The notes under the pieces were generated by a model. That model was not told where the DNA came from, searched no databases, and was given only the letters and a program-made list of their open reading frames with translations. The translations under genes and the position numbers were made by a program. A stretch of 64,000 nt of DNA from Petrotoga olearia DSM 13574 (GTDB lineage: Bacteria; Thermotogota; Thermotogae; Petrotogales; Petrotogaceae). The DNA is taken from positions 1 to 64,000 of the forward strand of contig NZ_AZRL01000022.1 of NCBI RefSeq assembly GCF_002895525.1, given 5' to 3'. Below, one piece after another: positions 49,351 through 58,417 of this stretch. Within the stretch, counting starts at the first letter, position 1, and each line of letters starts with the position of its first letter.

Positions 49351-50715
49351 ATGGAAAAGCATGAACTAATAGAAAAACTACGCTCCAACATGTCTAGAGA
49401 TACCTGGAATAATTGGCTTACGACGGCTCAAATTTTAGAATTAGACGATAAGAAAGTCGTCCTTGGATTGGGAAATTTATTTATTAAAGAGGCTGTCGAA
49501 AAAAGATTCGGTTCAATAATAAAAGAAACTATAAATAATATTACTGGAAAGCCTTTAGAGGTAGTTTTCAAGGAAATACCCATTAGTAAAGAACAGAAAA
49601 ATGCAGTAAATGGTCCAATAATAAAAAACCGGCCTTTGAAACTATCAGAGTTTAATCCTGAGTTCACTTTTGATAGCTTTGTTACTGGAAATTCCAATAG
49701 AATAGCTTATTATTCAGCCCTGGAAGTTTGCAAAAATCCTGGAAAATATAATCCTTTATTCATATATGGAGATGTGGGATTAGGTAAAACTCATCTTTTG
49801 CATGCAATAGGGAATTTTTTGATGGAAAACGCCCCTGATTTGAAGGTGCAGTATGTAACTGCTGAAGATTTTATGAATCAAATGATGGACGGGATAAGAG
49901 CAAGTGATATGGAAAATTTTCGAGAACGCTTTAGAAAAAATGTTGATTTTTTATTGATAGATGATGTTCAATTTTTAATCGGAAAAAATACCGTACAAAG
50001 CGAACTTTTCCATACCTTTAATTCTCTTTTTAACTCAAGAAAACAGATAGTAATCTGTTCCGACAGAACACCTGATGAACTGGCCACCTTTCATCCTAGA
50101 TTGATTAGTAGATTTGAAATGGGTTTGATAACTGACATACAAGCACCCGATAAAACCACAAAGTATTTGATAGCAAAGAAAATGGCACAAATGATTTCAC
50201 TCCAACTAACAGACGACGTTGCTTATTATTTAGCCGAACATGTAGATAAAAACTTAAGAAAACTTCGGGGAGCAATAATGAACCTTCTCTTACAAAGCCA
50301 AATTTCGGGTGCGCCAGTAAATATCGAATCTGCAAAAACGATAGTCAATTCAATGATCAGAATGAACGCAAACAAAGTTAGGTTCCAATCACCAGAAGTT
50401 CTTGAAACAGTTAAAATAGATAACGTTATAGATTTGGTCGCTGCTGAATTTAATATAAATCGTAAGGATATATTCTCGTCATCGAGAAAAAAAGAAATAG
50501 CTTTAGCTCGTCAAGTTTTAGCTTATATTTTTAAGACTACTATGAATTTGAAAACCAAAGATATCTCTGAAAAATTAGATAAAAATCATTCTACTATTAT
50601 TCATTCCATAAAAAAAATAGAACATTCTTTGTTGATGGGGAATGAAATGATAAAAAATAAAATAAATAATATCAAAAGCAAATTAGAAGATGAAAAGGGA
50701 GTTATTACAATATAG
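49351..50715 (+). CDS. dnaA: Chromosomal replication initiator DnaA
   Basis: 454 residues. Domain I at residues 1-75, very short linker, AAA+ domain with FIYGDVGLGKTHLLHAIGN (Walker A), FLLIDDVQFL (Walker B) and DRTPDELATFHPRLISRF, and DNA-binding domain IV with SRKKEIALARQVLAYIF and KNHSTIIHSIKKIEH (Asn where RDH is common). The start is ATG 49351 behind AAGGGGTG; the in-frame GTG at 49342 is part of that site. No dnaN is adjacent. Confidence 0.96.
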   Translation: MEKHELIEKLRSNMSRDTWNNWLTTAQILELDDKKVVLGLGNLFIKEAVEKRFGSIIKETINNITGKPLEVVFKEIPISKEQKNAVNGPIIKNRPLKLSEFNPEFTFDSFVTGNSNRIAYYSALEVCKNPGKYNPLFIYGDVGLGKTHLLHAIGNFLMENAPDLKVQYVTAEDFMNQMMDGIRASDMENFRERFRKNVDFLLIDDVQFLIGKNTVQSELFHTFNSLFNSRKQIVICSDRTPDELATFHPRLISRFEMGLITDIQAPDKTTKYLIAKKMAQMISLQLTDDVAYYLAEHVDKNLRKLRGAIMNLLLQSQISGAPVNIESAKTIVNSMIRMNANKVRFQSPEVLETVKIDNVIDLVAAEFNINRKDIFSSSRKKEIALARQVLAYIFKTTMNLKTKDISEKLDKNHSTIIHSIKKIEHSLLMGNEMIKNKINNIKSKLEDEKGVITI

Positions 50716-50719
50716 AAGA

Positions 50720-50771
50720 AATCGGCCTCAAAATATGATTTAACTGAAAACAAGTTGAGGCCGATTTTTTT
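50720..50771 (+). terminator. dnaA terminator
   Basis: 12-bp stem AATCGGCCTCAA/TTGAGGCCGATT with a 23-nt loop and a T run to 50771. It also faces the end of the encapsulin gene and may serve both. Confidence 0.85.
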
Positions 50772-50810
50772 AATAATCAAGTTGGTTAACTAAATTATTT
50801 TAAAAGTAAC

Positions 50811-51608
50811 TTACAATTCTAACCCAACTATAGCTTCAGGAGTTATTACGTGGAAAGTCAAACTTTCAGTGAAGAAAAATTTGAGTTGTTCTTCAAACTT
50901 GTAATCATACCCTAAAGAAATATCTTGTCCTAAAATTAATTTAAAGTCTCCTCCACGGTTAGAAATTATAAAACCTTCATCCACACCATTTAAAGGTTCC
51001 ACTTTGGCGTCTATAATTTCTTTTATAACTAAATCCAGAGGATAGGAAAGATTCATCGCAAATAAATCTTGCCATATTTCCTTGTTAATAACTAGTGTAT
51101 ACGGTCCTTCAATCCCTTGTTCCATGAATCTCTTTTTTGCTTCAAATAAGGATTTAACAAAATCTTGTACGTTGTTTTTGGAACTTTCCACAGAATTCTG
51201 TTTGGCAAGCGTTTGCAAACCGGTTATATTTGCTTTTTCTATACCTTTTAGAATTATATTATTTTCAAAAGAAGCTAATTGTTTTGCAGCGGTTTCTAAC
51301 CCTTCCAAATCCGGGTCTTCTAAACCCCTTTCGACATTATCAAGCTCCCATTGTTTCAAAACAAATGGGTTTCTAATCTCTACTAGAGGTAAAACCTGTC
51401 TAATTCCCCATCCCAATCCATCTCTTGGATTTTCAACTAGTTCGTTTTTTCCTAAATTGTATGAAGAATAATCCCATCCATATGGGCCTTCTACATCAAC
51501 AATTGTTCTCATTTTTAATTGGTTCTTAAAAATTTCTTTAGACCGGTTATCTAGTTCTTCCCAGGCTTTTTGTGTTATTGGAGCTAAATTTCTTTTAAGA
51601 AAATCCAT
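50811..51608 (-). CDS. enc: Encapsulin shell protein
   Basis: 265 residues, HK97-fold protein that assembles into a protein nanocompartment. It matches the known Thermotoga encapsulin in many stretches: MDFLKRNLAPITQKAWEELD, VDVEGPYGWDY, GIEGPYTLVIN and SNRGGDFKLILGQDISLGY. The start is ATG 51608 behind GGAGGGAG. It lies 33 nt downstream of the ferritin-like cargo gene on the same strand, the standard two-gene arrangement. Confidence 0.95.
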   Translation of the reverse strand: MDFLKRNLAPITQKAWEELDNRSKEIFKNQLKMRTIVDVEGPYGWDYSSYNLGKNELVENPRDGLGWGIRQVLPLVEIRNPFVLKQWELDNVERGLEDPDLEGLETAAKQLASFENNIILKGIEKANITGLQTLAKQNSVESSKNNVQDFVKSLFEAKKRFMEQGIEGPYTLVINKEIWQDLFAMNLSYPLDLVIKEIIDAKVEPLNGVDEGFIISNRGGDFKLILGQDISLGYDYKFEEQLKFFFTESLTFHVITPEAIVGLEL

Positions 51609-51641
51609 TTTATCTCCCTCCTTCATCTTTGATATTTTTTA

Positions 51642-51998
51642 CTACTTCAATCCTCTTAGGCCTAAATCGCCTTTGTTATTTGAAGAAGACTCTTCTTCTC
51701 CTTCTACAGCTTCTTCCTCAACTTCCAACAAAGGTTTATCTGTGAAAAGATACGTTCTCAGTTCTTCATCCCATCCATCCATGTTCCTTCTTAACCATTC
51801 GATAAGCATTACGGCATGTTCAATTTCTTCATCCCTGTTGTGCTCCATAATTTCTTTGATCGTTGGGTCTTTAGAAACAGCCGCTCTTTGGTTGTACCAA
51901 TCTATCGCTTCAATCTCTTCTTTTAAACTGTTTAATGCATAGACATAAGAACGATCTTTGTCATTTAGTTCTTCATAAGGTTCATGGTAATCTTGCAT
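51642..51998 (-). CDS. Encapsulated ferritin-like protein (cargo)
   Basis: 118 residues. Two antiparallel helices with the encapsulated-ferritin metal residues (EEIEAIDWYNQRAA and MEHNRDEEIEHAVMLIEWLRR), which oxidise and store iron. A flexible Glu/Ser/Asn-rich linker leads to the tail GDLGLRGLK, a cargo-loading peptide of the type that docks inside encapsulin. The start is ATG 51998 behind GGAGGG. First gene of the pair. Confidence 0.93.
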   Translation of the reverse strand: MQDYHEPYEELNDKDRSYVYALNSLKEEIEAIDWYNQRAAVSKDPTIKEIMEHNRDEEIEHAVMLIEWLRRNMDGWDEELRTYLFTDKPLLEVEEEAVEGEEESSSNNKGDLGLRGLK

Positions 51999-52048
51999 TT
52001 AGAATCCCTCCTTTTAATTTTTGATTGTCTACTCTGTCAGCCGACATC

Positions 52049-52426
52049 CTATAAAAACAAAGTTTCTACATCCTTTATTCTCTCAAAATCCTTGTCCATT
52101 GTAACTACTTTCAATCCATGGTATTTAGCTATGCTATATTGATAAGCATCATCAAAATCTAATTTCAAGATTTTTCTTACATTTACAATTTCCCTGTACA
52201 GTTCCGTCGGCAAAAATAGGAGTTTAGTGTTAGGCATGACATCTTCAACAAATCTCCGGAAGATATCTTCTTTGCCATATCTAAAGAGGATTACGCCGAT
52301 AGAATGCAATGAAAAATCTGTTATGTTGAGGTTTCCAATATTGTCATCCAGAAACGCCTTGCAATCCTCTTTCTTGTCTTGATCAAGAAGAATTTCTAAA
52401 AATATGTTCGTATCGACTAAAAACAT
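52049..52426 (-). CDS. PIN-domain ribonuclease, probable VapC-type toxin
   Basis: 125 residues. PIN acidic residues in MFLVDTNIFLEIL and in KLDFDDAYQYSIAKYHGLKVVTMDKDF. ATG 52426 overlaps the antitoxin stop as TAATG, so translation is coupled. The family cuts RNA such as tRNA; the target is unknown. Confidence 0.82.
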   Translation of the reverse strand: MFLVDTNIFLEILLDQDKKEDCKAFLDDNIGNLNITDFSLHSIGVILFRYGKEDIFRRFVEDVMPNTKLLFLPTELYREIVNVRKILKLDFDDAYQYSIAKYHGLKVVTMDKDFERIKDVETLFL

Positions 52427-52638
52427 TATCTCCACTCCAAAGCCTTGTGTTGCAGTTCACCAGAAGTGAATTCCTCTCTTATCTCTGATAGGCCTCCTTC
52501 CCAGTCGAACCTGAATTTACCTCTCAAATTTTCTTTGCCTCGATACTTACTTAGTAGAAAGTCCACATAATCTAAAACCTCTCTCCTCAAATCTTCGGGA
52601 AGCTTTTGTATTTTTTCCTCGATTTCTTTCTCATGCAT
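52426..52638 (-). CDS. Antitoxin-like protein (DUF2281 type)
   Basis: 70 residues. IEEKIQKLPEDLRREVLDYV followed by DFLLSKY and RFDWEGGL is the pattern of DUF2281 antitoxins that pair with PIN toxins. The start is ATG 52638, 8 nt behind AAGGAGG. It overlaps the toxin gene by one base and probably represses its own promoter in complex with the toxin. Confidence 0.8.
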   Translation of the reverse strand: MHEKEIEEKIQKLPEDLRREVLDYVDFLLSKYRGKENLRGKFRFDWEGGLSEIREEFTSGELQHKALEWR

Positions 52639-52896
52639 GATCTTTGCCTCCTTTTAGATACTGTCTTCTATGATATTTGATGATACAAAAATAATCATAA
52701 ACAACTATTTTCTTTAAAAAATGAGTGGGTAGTAGAACTCCCATTAGGAACGCAACCCGCTTTACAAAATTACTTTTACATTTAAAATTATACCATTTTT
52801 TTATTTTTTTCAAAAAAATCCTAGATAAATCACATTATATGTTATAATTAATGTGGAAGAGAAATATTTTCATATAGATTTTTGGAGGAATTTGGT

Positions 52897-53610
52897 ATGA
52901 GTGATTACGATGGTGAAGAATTTAGAGAATTTTTAAATAGATTGTTTAAGGAACATCCCGAGCTTCAAAAGTTTAATCTTGAATTTTTAAAAAACGCTGA
53001 TCCCAGTGAAATGGACGAAATAATAGAAAATTTAAAAGAGGCTGCTTATAAATTCAAAGAAGCAGAGATCAGTGTAAGATCTGAAGTGGAGGAAAAATTA
53101 AATTACAATATCGATGATTTAGAAATTAATTTTGATAACTTTTTAGAGACTATAACTATATTTCCGTTCGCACTAACTATCAACAGTGAGATGTTGAAAG
53201 AAAAAGATACCAAAGGGAGATTGAGCGGAAAATTTTTTGGAATGTATATTAATTTTAAATACGACAACATTTTTGAACTTTTATCAATTAGAAAAGTTGG
53301 AGCAATGAAGATTGCTAGTTTGATGAGAAACAACTTTTTTAAATTTTTGCCAATAAAACAAAAGATATACGATTACATAAAAACCGCCGTAAATACATAT
53401 TTAAAGGCCACTGCGCTCGCGAAATATTTTGAAATAGACGAAATTAGAGAATTCAATATGTTAGTTATATTGAGAAATAAACTTAATATTCCTAACAGTA
53501 AATTGTTTGAAGAAATTTTAAGCAGTGAAGAAAACGAAAAATATTATATGATAAAAGCATATTTTATTACGGAGTTTGCTATTGCTGTAGTAGAAAAAGA
53601 TAGTGTTTAA
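52897..53610 (+). CDS. Protein of unknown function
   Basis: 237 residues, start ATG 52897 at 8 nt behind GGAGG. Acidic N-terminal half with predicted long helices (MDEIIENLKEAAYKFKEAEI), mixed C-terminal half rich in Lys, Asn and aromatic residues. No signal peptide, membrane segment or motif that I recognise. Its end overlaps the end of thiP on the other strand by 4 bp. Confidence 0.75.
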   Translation: MSDYDGEEFREFLNRLFKEHPELQKFNLEFLKNADPSEMDEIIENLKEAAYKFKEAEISVRSEVEEKLNYNIDDLEINFDNFLETITIFPFALTINSEMLKEKDTKGRLSGKFFGMYINFKYDNIFELLSIRKVGAMKIASLMRNNFFKFLPIKQKIYDYIKTAVNTYLKATALAKYFEIDEIREFNMLVILRNKLNIPNSKLFEEILSSEENEKYYMIKAYFITEFAIAVVEKDSV

Positions 53611-55145
53611 GTTTCTGACTTTTTCGCAAACTTATTGCTTACATAAAAGATAAAGAAGATTAAAAGTATGTTCAGACCGCTTAAAGCATTTGCTTCTTGG
53701 TATAATCTCCCTGAGGAAAGAGAATAATTAACCACACTTGCAAGGGGAAAGTAATCCCTCACTTGCATTGTGTAACTGATGGTGAATTCACCAAAAATTA
53801 TCGCAAATATTTGAAGAAAAGCACTTGTAAACGAAGAAAACAGAAGTGGTAGTTCTACTTTTAGAAAGATTACTAGTTTTCTTGCCCCATCTATCTTTGC
53901 AGCTTCAACTATTTTATTGTCAAATCCACGTATCGGTTGGAACAAAAACGAATATGCGATAGGTATTGTTATTAAGAAATATCCGAGAATCAATAACATA
54001 ACGTATGGAATATTAAACAATATATTTAAATAAAGCAGAGCCATACCCAAGAAAGCAGATGATATCCCCAAAGTAGCCATTACACTAACATTGATGAGCT
54101 TACTGTAATTTTTCAATAAAAAATATGCTGTTATTACCGCAAGGAAAGCTGATACCGTGGAGACTAAAAAAGAATTTAAGATTGATCTAACTACGGGATA
54201 TACACGATTTAACTCTTTAGAAAATAAATTCAGAAATGAAGATATATCAAATTTCATATTTATAAAATCAAAAAAAGAAGCTGCAATACCAATCAAGACA
54301 ATTGAATATTCAAAGATCAAGTAAACGATGGATATTGTCCTACTTAAGTATCTGGATTTTTTTTGAGAGAATGGTTCATATTCAAAAGAGATTGGTTCAA
54401 ACTTTGATATAACGGTATTAAGAATCGTAAGGATTATAAGTTGAATTAATGCATAAGATAAAGCCTTGGGGAAATCCAGTGTACTTCTCAATGTTGAAGA
54501 AATAGCCACTTCCAAAGTCGAATATCTTATACCACCCAAACTTAAAACAATAGCGAAACTTGTAAAATTATATGTAAATACTAAGAATAAACCTCTTGAA
54601 AAGGATGGAATAATCAAAGGTAATTCTACATTAATAAAAGTTTTAAACTTCCCCGCTCCTTCTATACTGGCTGTTTCAATAAAACTTGCAGGTACCCTTC
54701 TAAGAGCTTCCGATATGTAACGAACAAATATGGGAGAGTTATAAAAGACATGGGCTAATATTATCGCTTTCAATGTGTACATAATATCTAAACTAAAACC
54801 CAATTTTGAAAGAATACCAACTGAAGAATACAAAAGCGTGAAAGCCATAACTGCCGATACCGGTGGGAAAAAGAAAGGTATAAAAATAGTATTGTCTAAT
54901 AATTTAGATATGATCCCTTCATTTCTTGAAGCAAAATAAGCGGGAATCAAAGTTATTGCCAACGATAAAACAGATGAAAGAGTAGCTTGATAAAAAGTAA
55001 AGCCTAGGATCCGCCAAGTATGCGGATCCAAAAAGTTCGTTAAACCCTCCAAACGAAAAAAATCTTTAAATAAAAAAGAAAAAGGGATTAACCATAAACT
55101 CAAAAATAAAATAAACAGCAAATTCTTGCTTCTTATATTGTTCAT
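53607..55145 (-). CDS. thiP: Thiamine ABC transporter permease
   Basis: 512 residues, a double-length permease with two fused halves and about 12 membrane segments. Two EAA-type loops are visible (FIETASIEGAGKFKTFINVE and VEAAKIDGARKLVIFLKVEL). The fused form is shared by ThiP and FbpB iron permeases; the upstream TPP riboswitch points to thiamine. 4 nt behind thiB. No thiQ ATPase gene follows. Confidence 0.87.
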   Translation of the reverse strand: MNNIRSKNLLFILFLSLWLIPFSFLFKDFFRLEGLTNFLDPHTWRILGFTFYQATLSSVLSLAITLIPAYFASRNEGIISKLLDNTIFIPFFFPPVSAVMAFTLLYSSVGILSKLGFSLDIMYTLKAIILAHVFYNSPIFVRYISEALRRVPASFIETASIEGAGKFKTFINVELPLIIPSFSRGLFLVFTYNFTSFAIVLSLGGIRYSTLEVAISSTLRSTLDFPKALSYALIQLIILTILNTVISKFEPISFEYEPFSQKKSRYLSRTISIVYLIFEYSIVLIGIAASFFDFINMKFDISSFLNLFSKELNRVYPVVRSILNSFLVSTVSAFLAVITAYFLLKNYSKLINVSVMATLGISSAFLGMALLYLNILFNIPYVMLLILGYFLITIPIAYSFLFQPIRGFDNKIVEAAKIDGARKLVIFLKVELPLLFSSFTSAFLQIFAIIFGEFTISYTMQVRDYFPLASVVNYSLSSGRLYQEANALSGLNILLIFFIFYVSNKFAKKSET

Positions 55146-55149
55146 AAGT

Positions 55150-56127
55150 TCAGTACAATAGAGCCTCCCATTCTTTCAGCCATCTTTCTAGATTGTTTGA
55201 AAGTTCTTGGGCTGGAATAGTCAGAATTTTTTCGGGAACCACTGCATATTGATAAACCTCAGGGAGTTCAACATCAATTACAGGGAACATCCATTGATTT
55301 AAAGGTATTTCCTTTTGAAAATCTTCTGTTAGTATAAATTCCATGAATTTTTGAGCCAACTCAATATTATTAGTTCCTTTAACGATACCAGCTCCTTCTA
55401 TCTGAACATAAGCACCTTCCTTGGGAATGAAAACTTTGTACTTACTAGACCCATAGTAATATTGTGAATATGCACTATCGGTTGCATAGCTGACCATCAT
55501 CGGTGCCTCGCCAATTTCAAATTTTGCAAAAGAATCATCCCAGCTGGGACTTACTGTTAATATTGCAGGCATAAGTCTTTCCCAAAAATCTTTCCAATTA
55601 TTTTCATACACTGCTATTGTCCACAGTAAAAAAGCTTGACCAGTGCTTGATGCCCTTGGATCTTGTATTATCAATGAGTTTTTAAATTTAGTTAGATCTT
55701 CAAAAGATTCTAATTCTTCATGTATCTTTTCTGGATCGTAAATAATGGCAATTGCTCCATAGTCATAAGGAATTACATAATATTCCGGATCAAATATCAA
55801 CGCTTTGTCTTTAACATTTTCAATGTTTTTTGGTTTGTAAGGGATCAATAAATCTTCTTCAACAGCTTTTGCAGCTAAGGATTGATCAAGCCCAATGACC
55901 ACATCCGCCCGAGGATTTTTCCTTTCTAAAACTAGCCTTGTGAGAACGTTACCTGCATCACCTAATTTTACCACTTTTACTTCACAGTCGTTCATCTCTT
56001 CGAACTTTTGAACCGTTCCTCCTTCAATCCAACTAAGACTTTCATAAATATAGACAGTCAATTCCTCAGAAAAAGCAAAAGATAACAAAACAACCATAAC
56101 ACCCAACATTGCTAAAAACTTCTTCAC
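55150..56127 (-). CDS. thiB: Thiamine-binding periplasmic protein
   Basis: 325 residues with signal peptide (MKKFLAMLGVMVVLLSFAFS). ELTVYIYESLSWIEGGTVQKF at the start and ADVVIGLDQSLAAKA, PYDYGAIAIIYD, DPRASSTGQAFLLWT are shared with E. coli ThiB. The start is GTG 56127 behind GAGGTG. Controlled by the TPP riboswitch immediately upstream. Confidence 0.9.
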   Translation of the reverse strand: MKKFLAMLGVMVVLLSFAFSEELTVYIYESLSWIEGGTVQKFEEMNDCEVKVVKLGDAGNVLTRLVLERKNPRADVVIGLDQSLAAKAVEEDLLIPYKPKNIENVKDKALIFDPEYYVIPYDYGAIAIIYDPEKIHEELESFEDLTKFKNSLIIQDPRASSTGQAFLLWTIAVYENNWKDFWERLMPAILTVSPSWDDSFAKFEIGEAPMMVSYATDSAYSQYYYGSSKYKVFIPKEGAYVQIEGAGIVKGTNNIELAQKFMEFILTEDFQKEIPLNQWMFPVIDVELPEVYQYAVVPEKILTIPAQELSNNLERWLKEWEALLY

Positions 56128-56217
56128 CTTAACTCACCTCTTTTAAATAATTTATTTAGTTAAACTTAAAGTATATAGTTCCTAACATAGAATGCCCGTT
56201 ATTAACTTGTTAGGCAA

Positions 56218-56256
56218 AATAAAAATCCTGTTCTTCACCAACAAAGTGAGAACAGG
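56218..56256 (-). terminator. Riboswitch-controlled terminator
   Basis: Minus-strand stem CCTGTTCTCAC.../GTGAAGAACAGG (one bulge) followed by ATTTTTATTTT, 20 nt behind the TPP aptamer and before thiB. It is the natural expression platform: terminator formed when TPP is bound. Confidence 0.85.
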
Positions 56257-56275
56257 AATTAATTAATATACATAT

Positions 56276-56366
56276 TTTAGCCTCCCTTCGCTGGTATTAT
56301 CCAGATCAGGTAGTCAGGGTCGATACCTTTTAAGCATCCTCTCAGCCTTACAGCTCCCCTGGCCAT
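56276..56366 (-). ncRNA. TPP riboswitch (THI element)
   Basis: On the minus strand: GGGGAGCTG, CTGAGAGGATG, GACCCTGACTACCTGATCTGG-type core, ATAATACCAGCGAAGGGAGG. These are the conserved pyrimidine-sensor and pyrophosphate-sensor parts. A good -10 TATAAT lies at 56388-56393 just upstream. It controls thiB-thiP. Confidence 0.95.
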
Positions 56367-56480
56367 TTATTATTCACTTTCAAATTTATTATACCACATT
56401 TTTTTCAAATATGGTAAAATATTTTAGTAATTATTTTTCAAAACAATCTTATTATTAATTTTAATGAAAGGAGCAAAAAA

Positions 56481-57230
56481 ATGGAAATTGTAGAATTAAA
56501 AAAGATCATAAAAAATGAAATAACAAGAGTGGAAAATGAATTCACTTTTGAGGAAAGACAGGCAAACCTAAAATCCCAAGAAGTGGCAAAATATATTGAT
56601 CATACATTGCTTAAAGCAACCTCAACACCTTCAGATGTAGAAAAACTTTGCAATGAAGCGAAAGATAACAGTTTCTATGCGGTTTGCGTTAATCCAACTT
56701 ACGTAAATTTATCAAAAGAAATTCTTACAGATAGTAATGTGAAAGTGGCAACAGTAATCGGATTCCCTTTGGGAGCTAATACTATAGAAACAAAAGTTTA
56801 TGAATCTGATAATTCGATTAAAAACGGTGCAGATGAATTAGATATGGTTTTAAATATAGGAAGACTTAAAGTACAACAATATGATTATATTTACGATGAA
56901 ATACATGCTATTTCTTCATTGACTAAAGATTCTAAAAAAGTTTTAAAAGTTATTATTGAAACCTGCTATCTTTCGAAGGAAGAAAAGATAGCTGCCGTTG
57001 TAATTTCAAAATTGGCTGGCGCTGATTTTGTAAAAACCTCTACTGGATTCGGGAGTGGGGGTGCTGAATTAGAGGACGTGGCTTTGATGAAGTTTCTTGT
57101 AGGAAATGAGATGAAAGTAAAAGCTTCTGGTGGTATTAGAGATTTAGAAACAGCCTTAAAAATGATAGGCTGTGGAGCAGATAGGATAGGAACGAGTTCG
57201 GGACTAAAGATAATTCAAGGGAAAATATAA
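56481..57230 (+). CDS. deoC: Deoxyribose-phosphate aldolase
   Basis: 249 residues. Class I aldolase that splits 2-deoxyribose 5-phosphate into acetaldehyde and glyceraldehyde 3-phosphate in nucleoside breakdown. YIDHTLLKATST, VATVIGFPLGAN, DELDMVLNIG and the Schiff-base Lys in GADFVKTSTGFG are intact. The start is ATG 56481 behind AAAGGAG. Single gene with its own terminator. Confidence 0.95.
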   Translation: MEIVELKKIIKNEITRVENEFTFEERQANLKSQEVAKYIDHTLLKATSTPSDVEKLCNEAKDNSFYAVCVNPTYVNLSKEILTDSNVKVATVIGFPLGANTIETKVYESDNSIKNGADELDMVLNIGRLKVQQYDYIYDEIHAISSLTKDSKKVLKVIIETCYLSKEEKIAAVVISKLAGADFVKTSTGFGSGGAELEDVALMKFLVGNEMKVKASGGIRDLETALKMIGCGADRIGTSSGLKIIQGKI

Positions 57231-57233
57231 ATA

Positions 57234-57255
57234 AAGGAGCGCCTTCGCGCTCCTT
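57234..57255 (+). terminator. deoC terminator
   Basis: 9-bp stem AAGGAGCGC/GCGCTCCTT with loop CTTC; the T tract after it is modest (AGTGTATTTT). It may also stop the convergent csp transcript. Confidence 0.75.
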
Positions 57256-57287
57256 AGTGTATTTTGGGTTTAGATTATGGTATACAC

Positions 57288-57485
57288 TTATAAGGGTCTT
57301 ACATTAGAAGCTTGAGGACCTTTGTCGCCTTCAACTACTTCAAATTCAACTTCCTCGTCCTCTTCTAACTTTCTGTAGCCATCCATTTGAACAGCTGAGA
57401 AGTGTACAAATACGTCGTTCCCATCTTCCCCAGTGATGAAGCCATAACCTTTCTTTGAATCAAACCACTTTACTTTACCTTTCAC
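57288..57485 (-). CDS. csp: Cold-shock-domain protein
   Basis: 65 residues, a full single-domain CSD that binds single-stranded RNA and DNA. RNP1 KKGYGFITG and RNP2 DVFVHFSA are intact. The start is GTG 57485 behind GGAGGT. Single gene with a clear promoter. Confidence 0.95.
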   Translation of the reverse strand: MKGKVKWFDSKKGYGFITGEDGNDVFVHFSAVQMDGYRKLEEDEEVEFEVVEGDKGPQASNVRPL

Positions 57486-57547
57486 TTTGTTACCTCCAAA
57501 TTTCTACCGTGCCACCCATTGCAGCATACGGAATGTGTTCCAAAATT

Positions 57548-57576
57548 ATTATAATACAAAAAGAAGAAGAAAGCAA
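57548..57576 (-). promoter_or_regulatory. csp promoter
   Basis: On the minus strand -35 TTGCTT (57571-57576), 17-bp spacer, -10 TATAAT (57548-57553); leader about 55 nt. The rest of 57577-57815 is AT-rich with no gene; a TATAAT on the plus strand near 57740 may serve efp. Confidence 0.7.
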
Positions 57577-57815
57577 GTTAATTTTTCATAAACAATACAC
57601 GAATTATAAGTAAACTTCCTCCAAAGATAATTAGGTACAAGTTTTTAAACAAATATACAAGAAAATACTTGACAAGTTAAGAAATAATTGCTAAATTTAT
57701 TCTGGAATGAAGTTGCGATTATTTTTAAGTGTCACTAAGATATAATGGTTTAAGAGCTTAGCTTCTTATTGTTGCGATATCTATGATTAACTGAAAAAAC
57801 CAAGGAGGAAAGTGA

Positions 57816-58373
57816 ATGATCGACGTAGGAGACTTAAGAAAAGGAGATTTCATCGTTTATCAAAACGAAGTATATCGTGTGGTTGACGCCAATAAACATT
57901 TTATGGGAAGAGGTAGCGGATTAATTAGAACTCGTTTAAAAAACGTCATGACAGGCTTGATAAAAGAAGTTAGTTTTTCTAGTGGTGAAAAGGTTCAAGA
58001 AGCGGATATAAGTTTTAGGAAAGCCCAGTATTTATACAACGATGGTGACCATTTTTATTTTATGTTACTTGATACCTATGAACAATATTCTTTGCCTGCG
58101 CAAGAGTTAGAAGATGAAAAATATTATTTAACCGAAAATATGGAAGTTGATCTAATCTTTTTTAACGGGAATCCTATTTTTATTCAACTTCCCACCGTTG
58201 TGGTTCTAACCGTTACAGACACTGAGCCTAACTTTAAAGGAAACACAGTGTCCGGTGGAGGCAAACCAGCGACGTTAGAAACAGGATTGAAAACCTCTGT
58301 TCCTTTTTTTGTGGAAAGAGGACAAAAAATAAAAGTAGACACCCGTACAGGGGAATACCTAGAAAGAGCATAG
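57816..58373 (+). CDS. efp: Elongation factor P
   Basis: 185 residues, three beta domains; it rescues ribosomes stalled on polyproline. [19 protein letters not shown] opens domain [17 protein letters not shown] and [12 protein letters not shown] mark domain III. The loop that carries the modified Lys34 in E. coli reads HFMGRGSG here: Arg32 at the tip and no proline at the usual PGKG position. No modification gene (earP, epmA) is near. The start is ATG 57816 behind AAGGAGG. Confidence 0.95.
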   Translation: MIDVGDLRKGDFIVYQNEVYRVVDANKHFMGRGSGLIRTRLKNVMTGLIKEVSFSSGEKVQEADISFRKAQYLYNDGDHFYFMLLDTYEQYSLPAQELEDEKYYLTENMEVDLIFFNGNPIFIQLPTVVVLTVTDTEPNFKGNTVSGGGKPATLETGLKTSVPFFVERGQKIKVDTRTGEYLERA

Positions 58374-58388
58374 AAAATGCATATATTA

Positions 58389-58416
58389 AAGGCTCGATAT
58401 GTTTTTATCGAGCCTT
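58389..58416 (+). terminator. efp terminator
   Basis: 11-bp stem AAGGCTCGATA/TATCGAGCCTT with a 6-nt loop and a T-rich tail. It sits between the converging efp and MATE genes and may work both ways. Confidence 0.85.
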
Positions 58417-58417
58417 A

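Noticed and set aside
52631-52813. A 60-codon minus-strand ORF upstream of the antitoxin
   Set aside because: No ribosome binding site, Lys/Phe/Tyr-rich AT-driven composition, and it overlaps the antitoxin start and its ribosome binding site.
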